Part shown: positions 56,203-64,000 of the stretch, piece by piece
Layout of the letters: each line of letters begins with the position of its first letter
How positions within the stretch are numbered: the first letter of the stretch is position 1
Assembly: GCA_012517405.1 (NCBI GenBank)
Contig: JAAYVB010000030.1
Coordinates: 1-64,000, forward strand
DNA from: Propionibacterium sp.
GTDB lineage: Bacteria > Actinomycetota > Actinomycetes > Propionibacteriales > Propionibacteriaceae
Length of the DNA: 64,000 nt
Direction: 5' to 3'
Notes under the pieces: model-generated
Told to the model about the DNA's origin: nothing
Database searches by the model: none
The model's input: the letters and a program-made list of their open reading frames with translations, nothing else
Made by a program: the position numbers and the translations under genes

Positions 56203-56883
56203 GTGAGCGAGAAGCCGGCTGCCGTGACCGCAGCCCAGACAGGCCAGCGACGCAGTTGGGGCGCTCGTGCGCTGTGCGCCGCTTGGCTGCTGCTCGCCGT
56301 GGTGCTGCTGGCAGCGGGGGTGTGGTCACTGTGGCTGTTCGTCGGCACCGACCAGCGGGCCGCGTCCCAAGCGCGTGCCGCGGTCGAACGATTCGACGCC
56401 GCCTGCTCGACCGTCGGCGAGGCCGGCAGTGACTCCGCAACCGCCGCCGAGGTTGTCGGATTGCTGAGTTTCCCTGGGTACGACGATCAATCCTGGCCGG
56501 TGCTGGCCGGGACCAGCAGCGAGCAACTGGCGACCGGCATCGGCTGGTATCCCGAAACCGCCGGCGTGGGCGAGATCGGGAATATGGTCCTGGCCGGCTA
56601 CCGGATCACCCACGGCGCGCCCTTCGCCGCGCTGGCCGATCTCAATGTGGGCGACCAGATCCAGATCGTCACCTGCACGCATGTCTACCTCTATGAACTC
56701 GATGTCGCGCCGCGCGATCTGACCGTCCAGGCACATGACGATTGGGTGCTGGACGCCGTTCCCGGAGACCCGGGCAAGCGCCCGAGCGGGCGCCAGATCA
56801 CCCTGATCACCAGCCAGGATCTGCTGCCGACCAGTGACCGTTCGGTGGGCATGGGGCATCTGGTCTCATCGCATCCGCGCTGA
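56203..56883 (+). CDS. Sortase-fold protein lacking catalytic His and Cys
   Basis: A 226-residue membrane protein: basic cytoplasmic stretch, helix ALCAAWLLLAVVLLAAGVW (about 24-42), then an extracytoplasmic class-E-like sortase fold: GIGWYPETAGVGEIGNMVLAGYRITHGAPFAAL, YLYELDVAP and a C-terminal TLITSQ. In active class E sortases the first motif is GH-R-T-H-G with catalytic His and the second TLxTC with catalytic Cys; here Tyr133 and Ser204 take these places while Arg213 (SDRSVG) is kept. I translated both codons from the DNA (TAC, AGC). It is therefore a probable pseudoenzyme with a binding or chaperone role. Start is GTG at 56203. Confidence 0.72.
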   Translation: MSEKPAAVTAAQTGQRRSWGARALCAAWLLLAVVLLAAGVWSLWLFVGTDQRAASQARAAVERFDAACSTVGEAGSDSATAAEVVGLLSFPGYDDQSWPVLAGTSSEQLATGIGWYPETAGVGEIGNMVLAGYRITHGAPFAALADLNVGDQIQIVTCTHVYLYELDVAPRDLTVQAHDDWVLDAVPGDPGKRPSGRQITLITSQDLLPTSDRSVGMGHLVSSHPR

Positions 56884-56906
56884 GCGGCTGGTGCCAGGAT
56901 GGCTGT

Positions 56907-57620
56907 ATGAGATCATCGTCATCGATTGTCTATGGGCCGCATCCCGATCAACGAATCGCGGTCTTTCCCGGTGCCGGCGCCGGCGCGGGCAACGGCTGGG
57001 CTGCCGTCGTGGTGCACGGCGGGTATTGGCGACATCGCGTCGACTGGACGCGTACCACCGATCTGGTGTCACACCTGGCCGGCCGTGGGTTCGATGTGAT
57101 CAACGTGGAGTACCGGCGTGGTCACGGTGCCGGCGCCTGGCCCGCGCCGAGTGAGGACGTCCGGCGAGCGGTCGAGGTGACCCAGGAGAGGTTCCCGGCC
57201 AGCCGCCTGGTCGGCGTGGGGCATTCGGTCGGTGGCGAACTGGTGCTGCTGGCGGCCGATCTGCTGGACGCCGTGGTGGCGCTGGCGCCGGTCACCGATG
57301 CGGGCCGGGTCTATGACGAGCACCTGGGTGAGGACGCGGCGCTCGACTACTTCGGCTCCGGACCCGAGGTGGCCGCCGACGTCTACCGCGATGCCTCGCC
57401 GGTGCACCGCCGAGCCCCCGAATGCCCGACCCTGCTGGTGCACGGCGCCGCGGACGACCGGGTGCCGCTGGCCCACACCCTCGACTACCTGGCGGCTCTG
57501 CCGGAGGCGCCGCTCGATCTGATCGTGGACCACGACGCCGACCACTTCGAGGTCGCCGATCCCGCGCAGGCATCCTGGCGGCAGGTGGACGCCTGGCTGG
57601 ACTCGCTGGTGCGCAGCTGA
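56907..57620 (+). CDS. Alpha/beta-hydrolase, kynurenine formamidase-like
   Basis: A 237-residue hydrolase with oxyanion motif VVVHGGYWRHRVDW (HGGYW is characteristic of arylformamidase-like proteins), nucleophile Ser in VGVGHSVGGELV, Asp in LLVHGAADDRVPL and His in DHDADHFEV. Probably an intracellular esterase or amidase; true kynurenine formamidase activity cannot be settled without the rest of the tryptophan pathway nearby. Confidence 0.85.
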   Translation: MRSSSSIVYGPHPDQRIAVFPGAGAGAGNGWAAVVVHGGYWRHRVDWTRTTDLVSHLAGRGFDVINVEYRRGHGAGAWPAPSEDVRRAVEVTQERFPASRLVGVGHSVGGELVLLAADLLDAVVALAPVTDAGRVYDEHLGEDAALDYFGSGPEVAADVYRDASPVHRRAPECPTLLVHGAADDRVPLAHTLDYLAALPEAPLDLIVDHDADHFEVADPAQASWRQVDAWLDSLVRS

Positions 57621-57674
57621 CCGGCACGGCAGCCGCCGAATCGTCGGCAGTAGCGGGCCAGCTAGGCTGTCCCC

Positions 57675-58214
57675 ATGAGCGACCGTGAGCGACTGCGTGA
57701 ACTGATCAATGAACTGGCGATCGTCAAGGGCCGGGTGACGCTGGCCTCCGGGCGCGAGGCGGACTACTACGTCGACGTCCGCCGGGTCACTCTGGATGGA
57801 CAAGCAGCTCCCCTGGTCGGAAGCGTCATGCGCGAACTCGTCGCCGATTGGGACTTCGATGCCGTCGGCGGCCTCACCATGGGCGCAGACCCCGTAGCCA
57901 TCGCCATGTTGCACGCTGCTGCCAGCGCGGGCGAGCGTCTTGATGCCTTCGTCGTCCGCAAGGACGCCAAGACCCACGGTCTGCACAAGCGCATCGAGGG
58001 TCCCGATGTCGCCGGCCGTCGCGTCCTGGTCGTCGAGGACACCTCCACCACCGGAGGCTCCGCGCTGCAGGCGGTCGCTGCGCTGCGCGAGGCGGGCGCC
58101 GAGGTCGTCGGTGTGGCAGTCATCGTCGACCGTTCCACCGGTGCCGCCCAGGCCATCAACGCTGCCGGGCTCGACTACCGCTACGCCTACGGAATCGAGG
58201 ACCTCGATCTGTGA
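57675..58214 (+). CDS. pyrE: Orotate phosphoribosyltransferase
   Basis: Makes orotidine 5'-phosphate from orotate and PRPP. The 179-residue protein has the PRPP loop VLVVEDTSTTGGSA, VVRKDAKTHGLHKRIEG (flexible loop) and ASGREADYYVDVRRVTLDG. Standard length. Stands alone among other small genes and precedes a TrmH-type methyltransferase. Confidence 0.95.
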   Translation: MSDRERLRELINELAIVKGRVTLASGREADYYVDVRRVTLDGQAAPLVGSVMRELVADWDFDAVGGLTMGADPVAIAMLHAAASAGERLDAFVVRKDAKTHGLHKRIEGPDVAGRRVLVVEDTSTTGGSALQAVAALREAGAEVVGVAVIVDRSTGAAQAINAAGLDYRYAYGIEDLDL

Positions 58215-58239
58215 TCGCGCCGAGCACGGCTGTGCTGCG

Positions 58240-58902
58240 ATGACCAACGAACCGGCACCGGACCCGACCAATACGGACGTCGGAGTCGGGCCCTACCCAC
58301 AGCCGTGGCCCGAGGACCCGCGCTTCGACCCCGCGCTGCTGGCCGACGGCGACCGCCGCAACGTCATCGACCGCTACCGCTACTGGCGGATGGACGCCAT
58401 CGTCGACGATCTCGATGCCCGCCGCACGAGGATCGCCCCGGCGCGCCTGCAGGTCGCCATCCAGAACTGGCAGCACGACTTCAACATCGGCTCGATCGTG
58501 CGTACCGCCAACGCGTTCAATGTCGAACTCGTGCACATCATCGGAAACCGTCGCTGGAACCGTCGCGGTGCGATGGTGACCGACCGCTATCTGCACGTCG
58601 TCCACCGCCCCGATGAGCAGGCTTTGGCCGAGTACTGCAGTAGTGAACGGCTGACCATGATCGGAGTCGACAACCTCCCGGGTTCGGTGCCGCTGGAATC
58701 GACACCGCTTCCGCAAGCCTGCTGCCTGGTCTTCGGATCGGAGGGCCCGGGCCTGACCGAGGCGATGGTCGCCCGCTGCCAGCAGCTGGTCGCCATCACC
58801 CAATACGGCTCCACCCGCTCCTTCAACGCGGGGGCTGCCGCAGCGATCGCCATGTATCAGTGGACGCTGAGCCACGCCAGTGCTGCCAGACTGGAGCCGT
58901 GA
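58240..58902 (+). CDS. RNA 2'-O-methyltransferase, TrmH/SpoU family
   Basis: A 220-residue SPOUT-type methyltransferase. QNWQHDFNIGSIVRTANAFNV is motif 1, VFGSEGPGLTEAMVARC motif 2 and GSTRSFNAGAAAAIAMYQW motif 3, which binds S-adenosylmethionine in the knot. Substrate is probably tRNA or rRNA. Start is ATG at 58240; its stop overlaps the aminotransferase GTG as GTGA. Confidence 0.92.
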   Translation: MTNEPAPDPTNTDVGVGPYPQPWPEDPRFDPALLADGDRRNVIDRYRYWRMDAIVDDLDARRTRIAPARLQVAIQNWQHDFNIGSIVRTANAFNVELVHIIGNRRWNRRGAMVTDRYLHVVHRPDEQALAEYCSSERLTMIGVDNLPGSVPLESTPLPQACCLVFGSEGPGLTEAMVARCQQLVAITQYGSTRSFNAGAAAAIAMYQWTLSHASAARLEP

Positions 58903-60056
58903 GCGAGTTTGCTGAGCGTATCGACGCACTGACCATCGACGACCTGACTGCGGCCGGCAGTCTCAAGTGGACGACCTACCCGAACGCCATCGGAGCCTGG
59001 ATCGCCGAGATGGATTTCGGGATCGCCCCCGAGATTGCGGAGGTTCTGGAGCAGTTGCTCAAACGCCAGCAGACCGGATACGCGCCGATGGCCTGGCGCA
59101 CCGAGCTCAAGAAGGCGACCAGCGAATTCGTCGCTGCCAGGTACGGCTGGCAGGTCGGCTGGCCCCAGATCCACTGGCTGCCCGACGTGCTGACGGGCCT
59201 GGCAATCGTGATGACCCACTGGCTGCCGGCGGGCTCGCGGATCATCGTCCCCACCCCCTGCTACATGCCGTTCGTCTACATGCCGGGCACCTTCGGCCAT
59301 CAGCGGGTCGAGGTGCCCATGCTGCGCGGCGATGCCGACTGGACGATGGACCTCGACGCTCTGGACCGCGAGTTCGCCGCCGGTGCCAGGCTGCTGGTGT
59401 TGTGCAACCCGCACAATCCGATCGGGAAGGCCTTCGACCGCGCCGAACTCGAAGCCATCTGTGAGGTCGTCGAGCGGCACGGCGGCCTGGTCTTCAGCGA
59501 CGAGATCCATGCCCCGCTCAGCTATCCCGGCGTTCAGCACGTCCCCTATGCCAGCATCAACGACACCGCCGCCGCGCACACCGTGACGGCGATGTCGGCG
59601 TCCAAGTCGTTCAATCTCGCCGGGCTGAAGTGCGCGCAGCTGATCCTCACCAATCCCGAGCATCAGCGCTTCTACACAACCCAGGGCCACGGGCTGCCGT
59701 ACGAGTCGACGCCGATGGGCATGATCGCGAACATCACGGCGTTCCGCGAGGGCGGCCCCTGGCTGGCCGAGGTCCTCGACTACCTGGACGGCAACCGCAG
59801 GCTGCTCACCGAGATGCTCGCGGATCTGCTGCCGGCGGTGGGCTACATCGAGCCCGAGGCATCCTTCCTGGCGTGGCTCGACTGCCGCGAACTCGGGCTG
59901 GACGATCCCCGCAAGCACTTCCTCAAAGCGGGGGTGGCGCTCACCGACGGCGCCGAATGCGGCGATGCCGGACGAGGGCACGTCCGCTTCAATTTCGCGC
60001 TACCGCGTCCGATCCTGCAGTCCTCGATCGAGAAGATGGCCGCCGCGCTGCGCTGA
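58899..60056 (+). CDS. PatB/MalY-family PLP aminotransferase (cystathionine beta-lyase type)
   Basis: A 385-residue fold-type I PLP enzyme. GTGYAPMAWRTEL-type N-terminus (TGYAPMAWR), LVLCNPHNPIGKAF, FSDEIHAPLSYPG and SASKSFNLAGLKCAQ with the Schiff-base lysine are the MalY/PatB marks. Members act as C-S lyases or transaminases; the substrate is unknown. GTG at 58899 is chosen because it overlaps the TrmH-type stop as GTGA. Confidence 0.93.
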   Translation: MSEFAERIDALTIDDLTAAGSLKWTTYPNAIGAWIAEMDFGIAPEIAEVLEQLLKRQQTGYAPMAWRTELKKATSEFVAARYGWQVGWPQIHWLPDVLTGLAIVMTHWLPAGSRIIVPTPCYMPFVYMPGTFGHQRVEVPMLRGDADWTMDLDALDREFAAGARLLVLCNPHNPIGKAFDRAELEAICEVVERHGGLVFSDEIHAPLSYPGVQHVPYASINDTAAAHTVTAMSASKSFNLAGLKCAQLILTNPEHQRFYTTQGHGLPYESTPMGMIANITAFREGGPWLAEVLDYLDGNRRLLTEMLADLLPAVGYIEPEASFLAWLDCRELGLDDPRKHFLKAGVALTDGAECGDAGRGHVRFNFALPRPILQSSIEKMAAALR

Positions 60057-60073
60057 CCGGACGGATGGTCGAC

Positions 60074-60718
60074 TCAGCTGCGGACGTAGACCAGCGCGTT
60101 GTTGCCGCCGAAGCATCGTCCCACGCCCGGCGCGGCCGTCTCGCAGCTCATCGTGTAGGTCTGGCCGGTCGTCGGACTGTCCACCAGATAGGTGCCGGGC
60201 CCGAAGGTCACCCAGACGTTGTGCATGACACCGGCGAACGCGCAGCTGGTCACCTGGTTGACCGCGGTCGAATCGTCGCACAGCGAGGTGCCGTCGGGTG
60301 GCCAGGCGAGCTGTGCGCTGGGGGTCGGTGCCGCCGATGTGGTGGTCGGGGCCGGCGAGGTCGTCGGCGGAGCACTGGCAGCCGTCGTGGGCGGCAGCGT
60401 CACGGTGACGGTGACGGTGGGCTCTGACGTCGTCTGCGCGGTCGGGCTCACCGAGGCCACCGACGGAGTGCCGGTCACCTGGCCGCCGGTGGGACGAAAG
60501 AGCATGATCGCCCCGACCACCACGGCCAGCGCGACGCCGATCAACGTCCCGATGAGCGCAATCCGGGTCCGATCGTGCTCCGGGCCACGCCCGGTGCCGC
60601 CCGAGCTGGGACCACCGGGCCCCCCGGGCTGCCACGCCGGAACCTGAGGGCTCCCGTAGCCGGACGGTGGCTGTCCGCCGGGACCGGGCGAGTAGTCGGG
60701 GCCGGGAGAATACGTCAT
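60074..60718 (-). CDS. Membrane-anchored secreted protein with Thr/Pro linker
   Basis: A 214-residue protein of unknown function: Gly/Pro-rich cytoplasmic part with SPGPDYSPGP repeats, one helix IALIGTLIGVALAVVVGAIML (about 75-95), an extracellular Ser/Thr/Pro-rich linker, then a C-terminal domain with four cysteines (SLCDDS, TSCAFAG, MSCETAA, GRCFGG) probably forming two disulfides. The layout is common among actinobacterial secreted proteins. ATG at 60718 is preferred to 60787. Confidence 0.8.
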   Translation of the reverse strand: MTYSPGPDYSPGPGGQPPSGYGSPQVPAWQPGGPGGPSSGGTGRGPEHDRTRIALIGTLIGVALAVVVGAIMLFRPTGGQVTGTPSVASVSPTAQTTSEPTVTVTVTLPPTTAASAPPTTSPAPTTTSAAPTPSAQLAWPPDGTSLCDDSTAVNQVTSCAFAGVMHNVWVTFGPGTYLVDSPTTGQTYTMSCETAAPGVGRCFGGNNALVYVRS

Positions 60719-60858
60719 GCTTGGGAACCTATCGTTGGTCTTTCTTCCGGGCCGATCAGCGTACCGGCAGAAATGGATGAACAACAATCTAGCGATCGAG
60801 GTTGAGCACGCCTATCTGCGCAGCCGCCGAACCTGCTTGAATAGCGGTGGAGGGCAGA

Positions 60859-61908
60859 ATGGACGATTTGCGTGTAGTGGTTGCGAAACCGTTGGCCAGT
60901 GAGTACGTCGAGCGGCTCAGGTCCGCCGATCCCCGAGTCGAGGTCAGTTACGAACCCGACCTGATGCCCCCGATGCGGTGGCCGTCCGATCATCGGGGCG
61001 ACCCGAGCTTCAAGCGGACGCCCGAGCAGCAGGCCCGGCTCGCCGAACTGGTCGACAGCGCCGACATCCTGTACAGCTTCCCCAATAACAACTCGGCCGA
61101 ACTGGCCCGCATCGTGCGAGCCAACCCGAAACTCAAGTGGGTGCACATCATGGCCGCCGGCGGCGGCTCGCAGGTGAAGGCGGCGAACCTCACCAAGGAA
61201 GAACTCCGGCGGGTGATCTTCACCACCTCCGCCGGGGTGCATGCCGGGACGCTCGCCGAGTTCGCGCTGTTCGGCGTTCTCGCCGGCGCGAAGGAACTGC
61301 CGCGGCTGCAGGCTGACAAGCAGCGGCACTACTGGCCGACGTCGCGCCGGACGATGGGCATGGTCTCTGACATGACCGTCGTGGTGGTGGGCATGGGCGC
61401 CATCGGTCAGGAATGCGCGAAGCGCTTCTCCGAGCTCGGTGCCACCGTCATCGGCGTCAACCGCTCCATCAAACCGGTCGAAGCGGTGGAAAGGCTGTAC
61501 ACCTCCGACCAGATCGTCGAAGCGGCCCAAGGAGCCGATGCCCTGATCAACGCGCTGCCCGGCGCCGTCGGCACCGATGATCTCATCAGTCGTGAGGTCC
61601 TCGAGGCATTGGCGCCCGGGGCCATCATCGCCAGCGTCGGCCGCGGTCAGTGCATCGAAGAGGACGCGATGATCGAGCTGCTGACCTCCGGGCATCTCGG
61701 ATTCGCCGCTCTCGATGTGGCGAAGACCGAACCACTGCCCGCTGACAGCCCGCTGTGGGATCTGCCGAACGTCGTGATCTCGCCACACACCGCGGCGAAC
61801 TCCGCCAAGGAGGACTCGCGCATCGCCGATCTGTTCATCGAGAATCTGCACGCTTTCCTCGACGGCAAACCGATGCGTAACGTGGTCAATACCGAGCTTT
61901 TCTACTGA
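60859..61908 (+). CDS. D-2-hydroxyacid dehydrogenase
   Basis: A 349-residue NAD-dependent dehydrogenase. The catalytic triad is seen in VGRGQC (Arg), ALDVAKTEPLP (Glu) and VVISPHTAANS (His), and VVVVGMGAIGQECAKRF is the Rossmann motif. Reduces or oxidises a 2-hydroxyacid; the substrate is unknown. ATG at 60859 follows GGAGG by five bases. Confidence 0.92.
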   Translation: MDDLRVVVAKPLASEYVERLRSADPRVEVSYEPDLMPPMRWPSDHRGDPSFKRTPEQQARLAELVDSADILYSFPNNNSAELARIVRANPKLKWVHIMAAGGGSQVKAANLTKEELRRVIFTTSAGVHAGTLAEFALFGVLAGAKELPRLQADKQRHYWPTSRRTMGMVSDMTVVVVGMGAIGQECAKRFSELGATVIGVNRSIKPVEAVERLYTSDQIVEAAQGADALINALPGAVGTDDLISREVLEALAPGAIIASVGRGQCIEEDAMIELLTSGHLGFAALDVAKTEPLPADSPLWDLPNVVISPHTAANSAKEDSRIADLFIENLHAFLDGKPMRNVVNTELFY

Positions 61909-61950
61909 CCATGGAGATCCAGCCATCACGAAGCCATTGAGGTCGTGCCC

Positions 61951-62580
61951 ATGAGCCCCGCAACCACCGGCCCGGACTACCCCGTCCAACCGGTGCACCC
62001 CGATTCCGGTGCTGTTCCCACGCGGCCCAGCCCCGGGGTGCAGCCGGATGCGGGCATGCTGGTCAGCTACTCACCGGTCGCGATGGCTCAACGCGCTGCC
62101 GGGATTCGCAAGCGGCTCGACCGGACGACGATCATGGGCGTGATCAGCCTGCTCATCACGGGCGCCTTCTATTTTTTCATCCGGCCGGAGCCCAGTAGCG
62201 CATTCTTCTGGCTGCTGATCGCTTCTGCGGTGTACACGGTGACGAACATCATTGTGAAGTTCGTCCAACTCAAACGGGCCCGCAAGGCTACCGCTCAGGT
62301 GCCGCTCGGGCCGGCCTTCCAGATCGACGATGACGGTCTGGTGGCCTCGACGGTCCCGGAAGGGGAGCGGATCGGCTGGGACCGGATCACCTCCATCGCC
62401 GGCCTCGACAAGCTGTTCAGCCCCGGGCCCCGGCTCGAGGTCCGGTGGGACCAGGACCGCAGCTGGTCGGTGCCGATCATCGTGCTGGATGCACCCCCGA
62501 GCTCAATCGATTCAGCGCTGCGGGCTTTCTCGCTGGGCCGATTCGGCTTGGATCTCAGTTCAGTTGATGACATTTGGTGA
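61951..62580 (+). CDS. Small membrane protein, YcxB-like domain
   Basis: A 209-residue protein: a Pro-rich N-terminus, two hydrophobic helices (MGVISLLITGAFYFFI and AFFWLLIASAVYTVTNIIV, about 65-115), then a soluble domain (FQIDDDGLVASTVPEGERIGWDRITSI) with the pattern of the YcxB/PH-like membrane proteins. Function unknown. ATG at 61951 has GAGGT eight bases upstream; GTG at 61945 is an alternative. Confidence 0.72.
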   Translation: MSPATTGPDYPVQPVHPDSGAVPTRPSPGVQPDAGMLVSYSPVAMAQRAAGIRKRLDRTTIMGVISLLITGAFYFFIRPEPSSAFFWLLIASAVYTVTNIIVKFVQLKRARKATAQVPLGPAFQIDDDGLVASTVPEGERIGWDRITSIAGLDKLFSPGPRLEVRWDQDRSWSVPIIVLDAPPSSIDSALRAFSLGRFGLDLSSVDDIW

Positions 62581-62686
62581 GCTATCGGCCGCCGGTCGTC
62601 GGAGTTTGACACAATGGTGACCACGGCAAACGCAGATCCACGAAGACTCGTGGCGAGCGCCGCGAGAACGACAGAAAGAAGCAGAT

Positions 62687-63709
<1,023 letters not shown>

Positions 63710-63736
63710 CCATCAACCCAGTAGGTCCTGCAGCAC

Positions 63737-63780
63737 AACGACTGGGCCGGACGCTTGGTTAAGCGTCCGGCCCAGTCGTT
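63737..63780 (+). terminator. Rho-independent terminator of fbaA
   Basis: A perfect 20-bp stem (63737-63756 against 63761-63780, core CTGGGCCGGACGCTT) with loop GGTT is followed by TGTTGT. It lies 27 bp after the aldolase stop and can serve the convergent right-edge gene as well. Confidence 0.88.
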
Positions 63781-63809
63781 TGTTGTCTGCTGCTGTGGCG
63801 TCGTCAGCC

Positions 63810-64000
63810 TCAGCGCAGCAGCGGATCGACCGCGAGCACCCGCTGGACCTCATCGCGCCGAGGGGCGTAGGCACCCGACCGGCTGACTGTCAGACCGGAC
63901 GTGATGACTGCGCGGTGCAGAGCCGTGCGCACCTGGCTCCAATCCGCGCTCCGCAGCTGCGCCTTCGCCAGGGGACTGCCGAGCAGGTCGGCATCAAGCA
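63810..64000 (-). CDS. Unidentified gene, 3' end only (5' end beyond window)
   Basis: The last 62 codons read leftward to a TGA at 63812-63810, ending SRSGAYAPRRDEVQRVLAVDPLLR. Preceding residues include LDADLLGSPLAKAQLRSADWSQV. No family is recognised from this part. It converges with fbaA. Confidence 0.5.
   Translation of the reverse strand, partial: LDADLLGSPLAKAQLRSADWSQVRTALHRAVITSGLTVSRSGAYAPRRDEVQRVLAVDPLLR

Overview
The window is high-GC DNA with many GTG/TTG starts and with stop/start codons overlapping as ATGA, GTGA or TGATG, which fits an actinobacterium. Supporting signs are an HspR-type HAIR operator in front of clpB, BioQ-like twin operators in front of bioYMN, a PadR gene coupled to an actinobacterial inositol-phosphate synthase, and a class-E-like sortase fold. 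Pyruvate:ferredoxin oxidoreductase together with cytochrome bd suggests a facultative or microaerophilic organism. Propionibacteriales is my guess but is not proven. I see no tRNA, rRNA, CRISPR array, transposase or phage gene.

Layout. 1-6165 (minus): an operon for a GltD-like NADPH/iron-sulfur flavoprotein, nifJ, and a dihydroorotate-dehydrogenase-like flavoprotein. 6503-9190: small housekeeping genes (thiamine-binding protein, endonuclease VIII, SHOCT protein, DUF6325-like protein, F420-reductase-like oxidoreductase). A 68-bp near-perfect palindrome (9262-9329) separates these from cydABDC (9379-15305, minus). 15495-17461 (plus): the biotin ECF transporter bioY-bioM-bioN. 17464-22862 (minus): deoC, an OmpR-type two-component system, a DoxX protein and a membrane alpha/beta-hydrolase. 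22892-25138 (minus): ahpC-ahpF. 25407-29783 (plus): padR-ino1, then clpB. 29917-32039: a NarL-type kinase and regulator, convergent in outlook but on opposite strands, flanking an AT-rich spacer with TACTA/TAGTA repeats.

32102-53349 is a large cell-surface polysaccharide locus of alternating short operons. It has an initiating sugar-phosphate transferase, a ligase/polymerase, two Wzz-like proteins, a flippase, a WsaF-like glycosyltransferase, a rhamnosyltransferase-like protein and an unusual three-domain glycosyltransferase. It also has an acyl-activation module: AMP-forming ligase, holo-ACP synthase, acyl carrier protein, a second ACP-like protein that lacks the usual serine, asparagine-synthase-like amidotransferase, NAD-synthase-like enzyme, two related SGNH proteins, a hexapeptide acetyltransferase and a spermidine-synthase-like protein. 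I infer that it makes an amidated or acylated exopolysaccharide, in a gene set that recalls the exosortase-associated EPS loci and the Dlt pathway, but with no exosortase, MBOAT or DltB visible. This is the best candidate for an undescribed system.

53482-56167 (plus) is an amino-acid ABC transporter behind a 20-bp palindrome. It is followed by a sortase-fold protein that has lost the catalytic His and Cys, a kynurenine-formamidase-like hydrolase, pyrE, a TrmH-family methyltransferase, a PatB/MalY aminotransferase, a secreted Thr/Pro-rich protein (minus), a D-2-hydroxyacid dehydrogenase, a small membrane protein, and class II fructose-bisphosphate aldolase with a strong terminator. A partial gene enters at the right edge (minus).
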